NCBI GenBank assembly: GCA_021464415.1
Contig: CM038467.1
Coordinates: 33,263,226 to 33,327,225 of the forward strand
Length of the DNA stretch: 64,000 nucleotides
Origin: Lonicera japonica
Lineage: Eukaryota; Streptophyta; Magnoliopsida; Dipsacales; Caprifoliaceae
Direction of reading: 5' to 3'
In this document: in pieces, positions 38,681 to 50,856 of the stretch
Layout of the letters: each line of letters opens with the position of its first letter
How positions within the stretch are numbered: the stretch's first letter is position 1
The notes under the pieces: model-generated
What the model saw: only the letters and a program-made list of their open reading frames with translations
The model's database searches: none
Told to the model about the DNA's origin: nothing
Translations under genes and position numbers: made by a program

Positions 38681-39927
38681 TAATCATCATCATCACCGTT
38701 ATCATCGTCCTCGTCATCGTCTTCATTGTCATCCTCATTGTCCTCATCATCACTTAAGATGTCATTGTTAAACCCTTCTGCATCATCCTCATCGTCGTCG
38801 TCATCATCATCATGATCGGGAACTTCCACTCGTGGTAGATCACTAAGTTCGATGGTGAAACCAGAAATAGGAATGTAAGTTGTGGAGTGGCGGTTTCATC
38901 CTTTATAAGTGTGCTATCACTCTACGTACCTCTGTGTGACATCACATTAACGACTTTCCAATCTGCACCTGCCAACAGATCATCTACATAAAACACTTGT
39001 CTTGCCATCTTGGCAAGAATAAATGGCCTATCTTCATACCAACTGGTCGAAATGTTCACTGACAAAAGACCATGATCTAACTTTGGGCTATCGAGATCTT
39101 TAGGATCAGTGGTGTACCATTATGTATTGAACAACACTACCGGCATGCCTTTTGCATACTTTAGCTTGACAACTGCCTCAAGAATCTGGGACATCATCTG
39201 CTACTACCATCACTCTAATATTTTAAGTCTTCCGATTTTGGTCTCGCTGCAACGTGACAAACTTGATGCCATTTATGTCATATTGTGAATATATGGTGTA
39301 ACTCTGAGGCCTGCCTGCTAAAAGGTGTAGTTCTTGCTTGTAGTGAGGATCACTGATACTTTGCAGGTAAGACATCTGCAAAATAATATGGAACATTAGT
39401 GAGGATCAATGTTAGCTCCGAGTTACCTTTCTATGGGAGTACCATGACATTACAATGTTAGCTCCGAGTTACCTTTCTTTGGGAAACATCTAGGTAAAAT
39501 GTACATGATCGATAACCAGGCCTTGTTCAGGAAGGTGAATTATGAGATGGACCATGATGGTAAAAAAAGCTGGAGGAAAAATCCTCTTTAATTTGTAGAG
39601 AATCATGATAATATCTTGCTACATTTGGCGGACGACCAATTTCTTCAACTCTCAAGCACATAACATCTGAAAGAATCTGGACAACTCTACTAGTGGATCA
39701 ACGACATAGTCTACCAAATATGCTCGGATAACCACTGGAAAAAGACGTTGAAGCAATACATGGTAGTCATGAGTCTTCTACCTGAGGAATACATTCAAAT
39801 ATATCAATCCAATACTCAGGGTCCACTGTGTAATCTACCTAAGGAATCGACACTTTGCCTTAGGACCCTTTTTTCTGGCAAAGTATTTTGCGTATCCTCA
39901 TCTTTTCTAGAGTCCCGCGAGCTTTTG
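38680..39927 (-). pseudogene. CACTA Tnp2-type transposase pseudogene, piece 4 of 4 (C-terminus)
   Basis: The minus strand carries, across frameshifts and stops, Tnp2-like motifs in family order: KTHDYHVLLQRLFPVVIRA, then FPPAFFTIMVHLIIHLPEQ (DUF4218-like), then RPFILAKMARQVFYVDD (DUF4216-like). It ends in a long Asp/Glu tail stopping at TAA (38680-38682). Tnp2-type proteins cut and move CACTA elements in the nucleus. In-frame stops (for example after CRFLR and TLKS-type positions) and shifts make this a dead gene. It continues piece 3, from which it is separated by the second CACTA inserted at 39928. Confidence 0.85.
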
Positions 39928-41818
39928 CAACTACACCAAAATAGCCTTTTTGTAACAAACATTTTGCATTATAGATAATTTTAGTAATGCAAAAAATTCG
40001 TTACTGTTTAGGCGTGGTAGTTGGCGTAGTAACGGATAAAAACTATTACTAAAATTAATTAAGGACTGTTACTATAATTACATCTGTAATGAATTTTAAT
40101 TGTGACAGATATCTTCAAGACCGTTGAGAAATTAATTTTTTGCCATGCTTTTCATCTATTACTATAATTAAAAGACCATTACTAGATTTTATTTAATTAT
40201 TATTTAAATTCTTTCATGTAACACACTAAAACCGTTACTGTATATAGTAACAGACATATTTAGTGAATCGTTACTAGAATCGGTAACGGATTTTGATCGT
40301 TACTACTACCAATCATAGAAAAAATATATATTTTTGTTTTGTCCCCCAGCCCTATAGCTAGAATTAATTACCTAGCTAGAGTATTTGCTATCCAACATTG
40401 GCCTAGCTGTACAGAACCTCAATTAATTATAAAACAAGATTATTACAATAAATATCTCATATTAGTTTTTGAGATGGAAGTCTATTTTGAATCAATATAT
40501 ATAGGCTATCCACTAATCCATTAGTTCTCCCCCCATGTATGCAGGTAACCTAAAACTTGAATGAAGTACATAAAACAACTAACCAATAGACAAACAACAA
40601 ATGGCATTTGTGGTACACATCCGACAAAGACTTTGCTGGGAATTTCCAGATTTCCTTGTCATCTTTGTCATCCTTGAATTCTTGATGATATTATATATAG
40701 AACTATGATATAGATTTATGGTTCAAGTAGGCTAGATATTAAAACGATTATAAGATTAACGAACTTTTCCGTACAAGTGAAAAACATGTCACCCATGAAG
40801 AAAAGTACACTAGGAAAGCGATAGTGTTTAGTGTACAGGTGGCAAGAGTTCTTGTTATATATTACAATCAGCTGTTCCATGTGATATATATTTGCAACTT
40901 CAAATGGCAAAGCCTACAAAAATCGAACAATTTTTTTCTTTTCAAAATAAAGCCCTTTCATTTTACATGAATCCATGTGATATGGTGTAATCTGCCTGTT
41001 GTTTAGCATAGTAGCGCTAAGATGGATGCAGTTTTCCAATAATAAGCAACTGGTATGCATCAGACAAGTATCTACAAGGAAAAAATGGGGAATTTTTAGT
41101 CGTGGGCTTCAGCTGAATATTCACGCCATTTAATTTTAAGGGAAGGTGCTAGACTACGTAATTTAGTAGTAGAAAACTAGTGGGTGCATTCCCAAAGTAG
41201 ACCAAGAAGGCCAACTAGCTCATACATATACAATGAAGCTTTAATTGAAGTACCATCACAAGTTCACAAATTAAACCTCAGGTCCTCAACCAACAAGAAT
41301 TCCAGTAATTTCACAATTAGCTCTTTGCTAACTATTTTAAAATATAACAATCATATCTATTGTTAATTAATTTGATGAAAGCAATGGACATATACTATAA
41401 ATTAACACAAAAACCCTTATATCTCAATCAGTGGTGATCAGCGACTAAATACTATTAATGAACTAAACTAAGTTTCTAAATTATGATGGCCAATCCAAAA
41501 TCTAAATTCTCAAACACTCGTAAGCAAAAAAGAACGAGTTGTGTGCATTCTTTTTAGATAGAAAGGAAGAATGTCCACATGTGAGATAAGAAATGAGAGA
41601 TTTAAAAACAATATAAATGATGTGTAATTCTAGGAACCTGAATTCTTACCCTCCCTAAAGGAAATTTTACCTACAAAGAGCTTCTTCAAATCTTCACTAG
41701 TTCATATAAGAGACGCACTATATATAAATGACCAAATTAAACACCTAGTATTTAAACCAACTACATATATAAATAAACTATAATTAGGTTGAAGAGGAAA
41801 TTGACCCCTCATTGCTCC

Positions 41819-43293
41819 TCAACCAAGGCGCAAGTCATGGTCATGGGACAGAAATCCGCCACTTCCATGGGTAAGACCAGAGTGGGTCGGGTGCAGCCTA
41901 AAAGAATATAGATTGGTCATACCATCTGCAAATGCCACCACTGATTCATAGTCTCTCTTATATTCCCCTAATCCATACTGAGGATCTACCTCGCATTTTT
42001 CTTCCTTCATTAGCAAAAAGATAAAATAAAACCTTAAATACAAATTTCAGACTCCCTCCATAGTACACTAAATTTAATATAATTGACGGTTGAGAATAAA
42101 ACTAAAATCTTAATTGTGAACAAAAGGAGTAGTTGATAAATGCATGCTTAAGAGAATAATTAACATGTATTGTTAGTTAATATATTTACAAAGTCGAGTA
42201 GGAGAGTTCCATATCTTTCCTCCAAGTTCCCTTACCTGCAAACATGGGAAAGAATAATAATCCAAAAATACTTTTAAGATAAAAACTTTAGAAATTTACA
42301 ATGACGAGCGAGACCGAAACAATATATATTTATGTACACTAACCTTCTTCTTGTACGTATCTGTCTGTGTTTTGATCACGTGGTACTGTTAAGAATATTT
42401 TACAATTTCATACTGTTAGCTAAACTCATCTTGGAAATGAATCACAAAAACCTTTACAACTCTACTATTTTGGATTAAGCGCCCTTTTTATGCACTATAA
42501 ATATGCTTGCAAGCGAAAGTTGTAGTGCCTCACATCAGTTTTATTGCAAGTTGACTTGTTTGAGCCTATATTTACCTATTTAAAAGTAAAGGGAGGGGAT
42601 TTGGCACAGATCAGCCTTTAGCAATTAATTTCGTCACCAAAACATATATAGAGAGATTTTTTCGCCTACAAAAATTTATCGTTAAAACCGCTCCTGATCC
42701 TAGCCGTCAAAAATAAATGCAAGTATACTTTAAAAGTTAAATATAGGCTAAACAAGTGTAGAGACATTATCACTCTTTCTATAAAGAAAAAGTAGAAAAC
42801 AAAATAGAAAAATAATTTAGTCCTATTGAAAATATACCTTCCTCTCGCGTATAATGGCGAGGGAATCATCCATCTTTTGCTCAAGACCACGCAGTTCATC
42901 CAAGTCTAAATCATTCAATTCATCACCGATTCTCTGCCTGTGTAGCCACACCCACTGAAGTTTAATTTCTTAATCTCACATTATGCAAATTTCAAGTTAA
43001 AATAAACAACATTAATAGAGAACTTCTATTTCTTAATCATTTTAAAGTATCTTCAATCTGATGTCTTTCCTCAGTCTATTGTTGATCTCTTTCAGTTTCG
43101 TAAAGTGCTCTTGCATCCTCTACAAAATGCACAAATAGGACACCTTATTTAGTACGCATATATATGCTTTCAATATACATTCAAAATACGAATACACAAA
43201 AAGCAAGAGAGGAAATACAAGAGGGACCTCGTAATGCGTGCTCCATAGGTCACAATCGAGAGTCCTCTAATATTGATCATAGATCTTTTTAGC
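41819..43293 (-). pseudogene. Captured B-class MADS-box gene fragment (AP3/TM6 type), exons 2-7, MADS domain absent
   Basis: Minus-strand exons: about 43293-43228 (KKIYDQY...DLWSTHYE), 43119-43058 (62 nt, MQEHFTKLKEINNRLRK), 42937-42838 (100 nt, DELRGLEQKMDDSLAIIRERK minus one), 42385-42344 (42 nt, YHVIKTQTDTYKKK), 42235-42190 (46 nt) and 41989-41819 (DYESVVAFADG...SHDHDLRLG). Sizes 62, 100, 42 and 45 match MIKC AP3 genes. The end resembles the PI-derived and paleoAP3 (TM6) motifs. These proteins are floral homeotic transcription factors; exon 1 with the DNA-binding domain is missing. It is broken by a TAG where Gln is expected in exon 2, an AT in place of the GT donor after exon 3, and a one-base insertion in exon 6. 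All other introns keep GT-AG, so genomic DNA, not cDNA, was captured. Confidence 0.88.
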
Positions 43294-43419
43294 CTCGGCA
43301 AGTGATTACAAGAAAGAAAAAAACAAAGGTTAAATATTAAAGACAGGCAACCTAGTTGAGCATCAAATAGTTTTTGTTCATACAAAATTAATTCAGGGAG
43401 ATAGATCCACTTCACATTC

Positions 43420-43485
43420 AAGTAATTTCTTCCATTTCGAACCCCAAATTGATTATAGATCCTTTAACTTGTTTAGTCATGGAAA
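43420..43485 (-). pseudogene. Duplicated remnant of the MADS exon 2 region (second copy)
   Basis: On the minus strand ACTAAACAAGTTAAAGGATC and TATAATCAATTTGG, with the preceding T-rich intron end and an upstream GATGTGCAAATTGGGTTGC block, mirror the sequence before and within exon 2 at 43228-43370. A tandem duplication inside the captured gene is the simplest reading. Confidence 0.55.
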
Positions 43486-43727
43486 CTGATTAAAGAAAAA
43501 AAAAACTTCAAAGATATTAGCAACCCAATTTGCACATCAATCATTTATGGTTTATACAAATTCAACAAAATCGGTAGTCTCAAACTAAAAGTAAATTTAT
43601 GATGATAGAGAATTTCAATGTAGTCAATAGTTAGAAAAATAATTTCTTTAACATAGTAACATTTATCTCATTAAATATGTTCAGTAGATTCTTACCTTTG
43701 GGAGTAAAGAGAGAAATTTCCTAGTCA

Positions 43728-43977
43728 TTTTTTTTGAAAGGCCAAAAATAAAAATGCATTTAATATTGAAAGAGATCTGACTAATAAGCCTGTTTGGGAA
43801 CACGTACGGAATCCTAGCTTTCTGAATCAACAATAGATAAAGCAAACTTAGCCAAATTATGGGCAGTACAATTATCCTCACGAGGAGCAAAACAAAATGA
43901 AAAAATGGAGTTAGATTGCACAAAACCATAGGATATAGTGTGGATCGTCCATATATCGACTGTACTTTTAACAACAA
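43728..43977 (-). mobile_element. LINE 3'-end fragment (RNase H-like domain), in intron of captured MADS gene
   Basis: The minus strand reads SFCFAPREDNCTAHNLAKFAL, minus one residue, then stops and ...FWPFKK followed by an A run. The FxPRExNxxAHxLAKxAL pattern is the C-terminal RNase H-like region of plant LINE-derived proteins. Only about 80 codons remain and stops interrupt them. Confidence 0.6.
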
Positions 43978-44104
43978 TAATTTTTCATAGATGTCAATAT
44001 CTTCTAATGTTTTGGCTATGAAAATTCATCGCTAAAAGGGTAGTTCGTATAATAACAGTTTGTACCAGAACCCGACCATACATATACACACATATGTAAC
44101 TACG

Positions 44105-44175
44105 TGTATGTAGATCACAACCTAGAGTTGTTTTACATGAATCGCAATGTATCTTTTTAGCCCACACAAGTAATT
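44105..44175 (-). pseudogene. Third remnant of the MADS exon 2 region
   Basis: Minus strand GGGCTAAAAAGATACATTGCG...AACTCTAGGTTGTGATCTAC parallels exon 2 (GCTAAAAAGATCTATGATC...ACTCTCGATTGTGACCTAT), preceded by a similar T-rich tract. Confidence 0.5.
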
Positions 44176-44914
44176 AATTAAAAGAAAAAAACCACATGAA
44201 ATATTAATTTAATGAAACCAACCATGTTTTGTTGCTTGATCAAATTAAATCTAATTAGTTAGGGTTTCATAGTGACTAAAAAAAGAAGAGAAAGTTTATA
44301 GGGTTTGATAATTAGTGAAGCAATTAAGGGAGAAGGATGGATTACGTACGTTGTGTTAAGACTAATGTACTTATGGAATTTTCAAGTATTATATAACATG
44401 ATAAGGGAGACTTTAGCGTCACACGATACAGTTAATTCTTGTGCTTTTTGAAGATCCCATTTCTTCTCTTTAAGTATGTCACTTGCTTGTTAGTCCCGTT
44501 TTCAATCTACTTGATCTCTATCTTTCCTCTCCCCATTTTTCAATCTCTGTTTCTACTTCAAAGCAGAGAGATAATGAAATCAAATTAAAATTAGAATGTG
44601 TCATGATGATGAAAAGGGGAAATGAAGGAGAATAAAGGAGGAGATAGAAAGATGAGAGTAGAGAGAAGGAATAACTACTGGAATAGAGAACAATCGAAAA
44701 ACCACAGCATATCGCCACTGTACGTGTACACCACCGAGCATCACAGCCAACACAACAGATTTAGAAATAAACACACAGTAATACCGATTCAAATACACAC
44801 AATTTGTATCATTTATATAAAAAATTATAGGACAGGACATGGATCAATTGTATCTCATTTTAATATTTAGAAAACAACCCATTTGTCGTCATAATCACTC
44901 GGTTTGGCAATTAA

Positions 44915-45430
44915 CTACTCGAACACATTAAATGGGGCAAAAAAAAACCCTAAATCTAACATAAATAGGGGTTTTCTATAGATTGAAGAAAAAGAGGAAG
45001 TGGTACCTTCAACTAGATCACCAATAACCAGTGATAGAGACGAGAACTGGTAGGATGACTTTGGCGATGGCGTAAGGGTTTCGACGAGAGAGAGACCTAG
45101 AGCGGGAGATATCTGAGTATAGGAGGGGAATGAAAATTTGGGGTTGAGTACTCAAACAAATTAAATGAGGCAAAAAAACCCCTAAATCTAACATAAATAA
45201 GGGTTTCTATATATTGAATATGAAGAATAAGAAAAAGAAATTAATGGTACCATCAGCAGAACCACTGACGACCGGTGACAGAGACGAGCACCGGTGAGCT
45301 AACTTCAGCAAGAGTGTAAGGGTTTCGGTGAGGGAGACTTAGGAGGGGAACAAGAGAGAGAGATATCTAAGTATAGGAAGGGAACTAGAGTGGGAGACAT
45401 CTGAATATAGGAGGGGAATGAAAATTTGGG
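44915..45430. repeat. Direct repeat within the second CACTA (two units)
   Basis: AACCCTAAATCTAACATAAAT, GAGACGAGMACYGG, AAGGGTTTCG and GAGGGGAATGAAAATTTGGG occur in the same order at 44915-45143 and 45152-45424. They are non-coding. Confidence 0.75.
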
Positions 45431-45704
45431 TAAAGTGTTTTTTTTTAAGTATTCAATCTATTAAAAATGAGAAATATTTTAATTTATTGGTTTTTCATAA
45501 TAAAAATGTATCATCCTCGTCTAAAGGCCCTTACTATGTCCATTACAGAATTAAAAATATATCCAGACATAACTAATTAGATATAGTAATGGCTATTACT
45601 AATTTTGTAACGAACTTTGCATATTGCAAGCTAGTAACGGACATATATAAACCGTTATAGGTGAAAAAAATTGACCGTTACTAATTCCCTATTTTGGTGT
45701 AGTG

Positions 45705-46301
45705 GTCCTTACTCTCTTTCTAGACCTAGAACGGTACCGGAAACAATATTGCACACATTCTTTTCAATGTGCATGACATCTAAGGCATGTCTAATTCTGA
45801 ATTGTTTCTAGTAAGGCAGCTCCCAAAATATACTGATATGAGTCCAACACAATTTTTTTTACCCTGTATCTGTTTGAAGCCTAGATGCAAACTCAGCACA
45901 TAGTATTGATGAGAGATGGTAGCTTCGAAAACTTCACTTGCAGACCGAGTTTTTGGGGCATCTCTAAACTCGGTCTTCCTATTAAACCTATTCACTTCAG
46001 TTCGCATACGGTGATCCTCACATAACCATCTCCGTGCGCCCTAGTATGATATCCTGGAATTACTACGGGCTCCATCAATATCGTCCAAACAGATATGACA
46101 TGCCTTGTACCCTTTAGTTTGAATGCCTCCCAACATCCCTAATTCTAGAAAGTAGCTAATAGTCCACATCATTGCTGCTTTTATCCAAAATGGCTCATTT
46201 TTATGTCGATCCTAATTCTAAACTCCTGTATCCCACAATACCTTTAGTTTATCGATTAGTGGTCCCATAAACACATTGAGACACTTTTTTCGAAAACTTG
46301 G
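45705..46301 (-). pseudogene. CACTA Tnp2-type transposase pseudogene, piece 3 of 4
   Basis: The minus strand shows GYKACHICLDDIDGARSNSR, RRWLCEDHRMRTEVNRFNR and, after a frameshift, RHALDVMHIEKNVCNIVSG, the core signature of Tnp2-type CACTA transposases. Stops and shifts are present. Its upstream end meets the 5' LTR of RT1 at 46302 and its downstream end meets the second CACTA at 45704; reading resumes across both, so all four pieces are one ancestral gene. Confidence 0.85.
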
Positions 46302-47729
46302 TGTGGATACCCTATTCCGGGACCCTTAAATTCATCGCCGGATTGATTATTCTGATAAGAATGAAGTTGGGTAGATTATGTGGGCCAAGAATGGGCCAAA
46401 TACTAGGGTCAAGGAAAATCGAAGAGGAACTAGATTGATCGTACAGAGAATCGAATTTTCCATAGGGATAATTTGATTGACCGTATGTACAATCTGACAA
46501 TAGCTGTACTGTCCGAGAAAATTTGGCCTTAACGGGGGAAGGGGACCCCGAAACAGATAGTCTGATTGACAGTACGAAAAATTCAATTGTCCGTAAGGAC
46601 AATCTACATCGTGGGCAGAACAGTTTTCTATATAAGCCAAGCTCGTCTTCAAGATCAAGGTTGGAAAATTTAAAGAGATAGACAGAGAGAGAAACAACTG
46701 CAAGAGTGAGAAATTGTAAGAAAAATATGTATTTAGTTAGAGAGAGTTGTACTTTGTCTTTGATTAGATTAGTAATCAAATTTGTAATAGAATATCATTC
46801 TTAGAAACAAAGTTTGAATCCTAGTTTTGTATTTGATAAAAGTTATAACTCCGTTTCATAATTACGTAGTCTTTTTTTAATATATATGATTTTTGCTATT
46901 GCGTACTTTGTATATATTGTACATACATCACATATATCATATATGCATATGTGGACATATGCTTACTATTAATTGGACTGTAATGAGGATGCTTTAAAGC
47001 TTGAACTTGGATTAGAATTCCTTTTCGAATTGAATATATGCCTAAACTGTCTCATGCCATAACTCTACTTGAACTGTGCTTAGAATTGTTGGAACTAGAC
47101 TGAACGCCAGATTGTCCGTACGGGCAATCTGATTGACCGCATGGGCAATCCGGCTAGTTGAGCTAAAAGGCTCCCTGTAATCTTAGAAACCCCCTGCATG
47201 CTCTGTTGTTATTCCTAAGCCACATTCACCGTACAGATATTATGATTCCCCGTACGGTTTATCCTTCTATTAGAGCAAAAACCTTCTGTATGCTTAAAAA
47301 TTCTCATGCGCGCCTCTGTTTTATAGTGAGGCATGTTTGTATAGATGTCCGTGCGGACAATTCAATTCCCTATTCGGGGAATCTGCCTAGAAAACCATTT
47401 TGCCTGCCGAATATAATAGGATGTCTATATTATCATATTTAGCAACTTATACATTTAATCATAGGCTTAAACATTAGGAAAAAGATAAAAACTGAGTTAA
47501 GCATGTTCATTTAAAAATCGAAAAGAGCAGCACGGGTGCCTAATACCTTCACGCGTCGTAACATAGTTCCTAAACCTAATTTGGTTGCGCAGACCGTGTT
47601 GTAACCTAAAAGTGTACAAAATACACTTTGTTAGTTTTTTCGAAAAACGTACTAGTGACTCTAAATCATTTGAAAAGTCGAGCCACGTGCCGAGCGGCGT
47701 CGAGGGGGGTCCCAATCGAGGTTCTCACA
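46302..47729 (+). repeat. 5' LTR of RT1
   Basis: 1428 bp, TG...CA. TATATAA at 46629-46635 is the likely core promoter; ATTGTCC-GTAA-GGACAAT (46586-46603) ends 25 bases before it. More palindromes (GATTGTCCGTACGGGCAATC at 47110-47129, TGTCCGTGCGGACA at 47346-47359, TTCCCTATTCGGGGAA at 47366-47381) lie downstream. Confidence 0.9.
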
Positions 47730-47730
47730 A

Positions 47731-47748
47731 TGGAAACTATGCTGGGGA
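47731..47748 (+). other. Putative primer-binding site of RT1
   Basis: TGGAAACTATGCTGGGGA begins one base after the LTR. It resembles the TGGCGACTCYGCTGGGGA type (tRNA-Arg) that I recall from Tat/Ogre elements, with several substitutions. That match is from memory. Confidence 0.5.
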
Positions 47749-48785
47749 TAATCTAAGCTAAGTAGATTCTACGAGTTTCTCACAATTGAGCATGCTTTGT
47801 ACCAGTTTTGGCCCTTTTTGATGGCAACTTAGACACATGCTAGGACTTCTCAGAGAACATAGAAGATGTTAGGTTAATACCATGTAGATATTTATGTGCC
47901 TAGGACAAACAAGAATTTTTTTTCCTTTTCCTTTATTTAATACAATTGAGAAATTGCCAACACTAAAGAACACTTGCAGTGCATGCATATACCCTACATT
48001 TATCTACTCGAGGGACAAATGTAGAAGCATAACAACTTGACAGGTTGGCAAACGCTGAAGCTTAAACCCTCACTTCTTCTCGGTCTCGTACCCTCTGAGT
48101 ATATTGTAACCATCCAACACAGTACTAACGATCACCCAGACAGGTAGGATGTATATCGTGGGACCTATTACAGTACTCTGTGTATACTGAATTAAGCGCC
48201 ACGTGTGCGAATTATCCTTTAGGCTATGAAGTATTTAGTGTGCCAATGGCATAAAGGCCAATCCATGTTCATTTAGGGTATATCAAATGTTTGTGCACAC
48301 GTACACTCGATGGATATAGTGAAAACATACCAATGAGAAGTCATACCAATTTTCAGCTTAGGTTGCATCACCATGGCATATACCAGATAAAAGAAGCATG
48401 TAGATTACCTATTTTTTTCAAACTCCCATCGCTTTCTTGACATTCTTCATATTCTTGACACCAATATAAATGAAAGGTTTTCATAAATAAAATATTTATG
48501 TGTCAACCTTATGTGTTCATTTTATTCTTTGCTTCGGAGTCGTTGTAATGCTCATTCTTTTTCAAAAAAAAAGAAAATATTTATACACTTAAATTTTTGG
48601 TTTAATCGGTTTAAAAAAAATCAATCAATCAAAGTTTCTCCATTTCCTTTTTTGTAAAATTAAATTATTCTTTGTCACTTAATTATTTCAACAACTTGCC
48701 ATTTCTTTAAAAAAAAACCATTGCTTTTTCTTCCCAAATTTAATTTTTGAATGGATTCAGTTACATTCTTCAGGTTCAAATCCAA
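47749..48785. other. RT1 leader between PBS and gag
   Basis: About 1 kb of non-coding leader without ORFs or obvious repeats. Long leaders are usual in large gypsy elements. Confidence 0.5.
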
Positions 48786-49897
48786 ATGACTTCTCTTAAA
48801 TGTACTAGCCATGCCAAAGAAGAGGTGACCGAGGAAAGTATAATGTAGTTACTTACAGATTTCATCAAAAAGCTAGAAGCACAGGTAAGTGCCGATCGGG
48901 CTGAGACTCAAGCTCGTTTAGATGCTGTCATCACCGCCTTGGCCATCCGGGCACCAGTTTCGCAGCCCTCAGTGGGACATATAAGGCCAAGTAGTGAAGC
49001 TCCACCGTCGGATCCGCCTCAGTTACTAGCCAGTTCTGGGCCAGTGCCAGTGGGAGTACCGCCGTTGTCCATGGCACCACTGTTGAATTATGTCGGTCTA
49101 CCACTGTATCCTCTTGGAGGGCCAGGCTACCAATTACCTTTGAGAACCTACCTATCACAACCCATGCTCCTTGGCCCCCAATATTATCCAAATGTGCCCG
49201 GATATCCTGATAACTCGCCATATCCCAATAACCAAGACTACCCGTATTTGGAGCCGCCTCCACAATACAACCCGGCTCTAAACCCCCTACTTACTAACCT
49301 ACCAAATGCCATTCACTTCACTCCTCACTAAAATTTAACTATAAATCCCATCGCTTCGGCCCAAGCCCAAAATACCATAACTACTCCCATTCCACACACT
49401 ACCTAAACTACCGCAACTATCTGAAACCCCATATTAAGCTCTAAGTCAGAGGAGATTAAAGCTCTGAAGGCACAAATTAAGTCGCTAACCAAAGGTTTCC
49501 AGTCTCTGTAGAGGACCGATGATATTACTAGTATTAAGAACTTTGCCATTGTCCCCAATGTCCATGTTAAGAGAGGGCAGAAAGTTCTGGTGTTTGCAAT
49601 CTTCAACAGGATGGAACCACCAGCTCACCACATGAAATATTACAACCGACTCATGAACTTCGGCAAGTTTGAGAATGAGGCCAAAGCACAGTTGTTTCCA
49701 TCCTCACTGGGAGGGGCTGCCCTCTGTTGGTTTCTCGACATCTACAAGGTCATGACATGGGACAAAATCTATAAAGTCTTCCTGGACCAGTACCGAAGTA
49801 ATGACGAGTTAGTCGTTATAAGGAAAGACTCAGACATGACCAAATAGGGAGAATCGGAAGGATTCGTCTCCTTCATAAGCCGTTGCCAGACCGGTAT
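48786..49897 (+). pseudogene. Degenerate gag of RT1
   Basis: A single reading frame from ATG 48786 gives MTSLKCTSHAKEEVTEESIM then a stop, a coiled-coil-like stretch (LEAQVSADRAETQARLDAV), a Pro/Tyr-rich linker (PGYPDNSPYPNNQDYP) and the gag core: MEPPAHHMKYYNRL, LFPSSLGGAALCWFLDI, MTWDKIYKVFLDQYRSND and, after a stop, ESEGFVSFISRCQ. The core matches the gypsy retrotransposon gag layout (HLxxYxxxM, F..SL.G.A..W, W..L...F..QY). At least six in-frame stops make it non-functional. Homology stops near 49897, where other repeat DNA begins, so the zinc knuckle is lost. Confidence 0.8.
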
Positions 49898-50445
49898 GCC
49901 AAAAATGCCATACTGATCGCGCTATAATTTTGGGCTTTGGAGCACTGTTTGTATTTTGGCCATAACTTTTCCCTTGGAGCTCCGATTGAGGTGATCCTTA
50001 TGTCCACAGAAAGGTAATTCAAAGATCTACAACTTCTTAAGAGGAAGTTTCCAAATTTAGGATAAATATTTTTCAAAAATTCTACGAAGACAGCGCTTTG
50101 CCAAAGCGCTACTGAATGACTAGAATTTACTAACCGGTTTACTTTGCACGCTGTTTTAACCAACTAAGAGTGTGAATTGGACTTCAGCCAAAACACAAAA
50201 GTTGTATAATGGTATAAATTATAGAGACTAACGTGGACGGAATTCTAATAGGATAAGTAATGAAGAAATTACGATGGCTCAAACTTAGCTAGAATTAACG
50301 AATCGTGAAAAACCAAAACTTTTTATTTACCAACCGAAATGGCTTCGGACCACCCGAATCACCAAACGATCTATCACATGAGTATAAATAAACTAACATA
50401 ATTCAATTTAAATAATTTAAAGTATGGGGTATTACAAGACGAGTC
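49898..50445. mobile_element. Repeat insertion truncating RT1 gag
   Basis: The block GCGCTATAATTTTGG...TTTTGGCCATAACTTTTC...CTCCGATTGA...CTACAACTT resembles 57135-57265 inside the solo LTR, and gag similarity ends just before it. The borders are uncertain (GCCATACTGATC on the left, GGGGTATTACA near 50445 on the right). Confidence 0.4.
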
Positions 50446-50856
50446 AGATTGCCATCCCACAGGGTATAAGGATAAGGGATCCAAGTGACCTAAGGAGAAT
50501 ACAAAGGGGATTCATAAGTACTATCAACATAGCTATCAAATTTTGGGGACTCTTGAGATTCAAAAGAAAGAATGTTATATCCGATCCTCTGTCAAACTGG
50601 CAAGTACCACCCTCACTGCTCAAGGGTGGAGAGGTGACCCTTCTTCCTATTACTGGCCCTGTACAAATTCAAGAGGGGCCAGCTGATATTCGCATCCCTC
50701 AGAGGCTGCCATGTGTGACCCCAGTCAAAGTGAGATAGGAACCAAACCTAATAAAGGTAACCAAGACAGGTAAAATTTTTTGAATTAACATTTGCTTCTC
50801 TTACTTTCAGGAAAATACTACAACACAGCAAAGAATAAGAGTTAGGTTCGAACGTT

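Larger units (their letters stand above)
39928..45704. mobile_element. Second CACTA-like element carrying a captured MADS-box fragment
   Basis: The left end reads (CA)ACTACACCAAAATAG and the right end CTATTTTGGTGTAGTG, i.e. CACTACACCAAAATAG inverted termini with one base altered on the left. Both ends have many subterminal GTTACTA/GTAACGG motifs (39950-40310 and 45530-45690). It interrupts a transposase pseudogene whose two halves are collinear on either side, which fixes its borders. A clean 3-bp target duplication was not seen (GAC against CAA on the minus strand). It contains no transposase, so it is non-autonomous. Stretch 40330-41800 holds no gene I recognise. Confidence 0.75.

Noticed and set aside
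44518..44870. ORFs on both strands near the right end of the second CACTA as captured genes
   Set aside because: Short, overlapping, low-complexity Ser/Leu content and no splice or motif support.
46312..46779. 155-residue minus-strand ORF inside the RT1 5' LTR (also 53416-53736)
   Set aside because: It lies wholly within LTR U3/R sequence, repeats in both LTRs with frame changes, and has no motif.
50424..50738. 104-residue + strand ORF as a retrotransposon protein
   Set aside because: No gag, protease or RT motif is seen, and it lies next to the antisense PMD relic; it may be a shadow of that gene.
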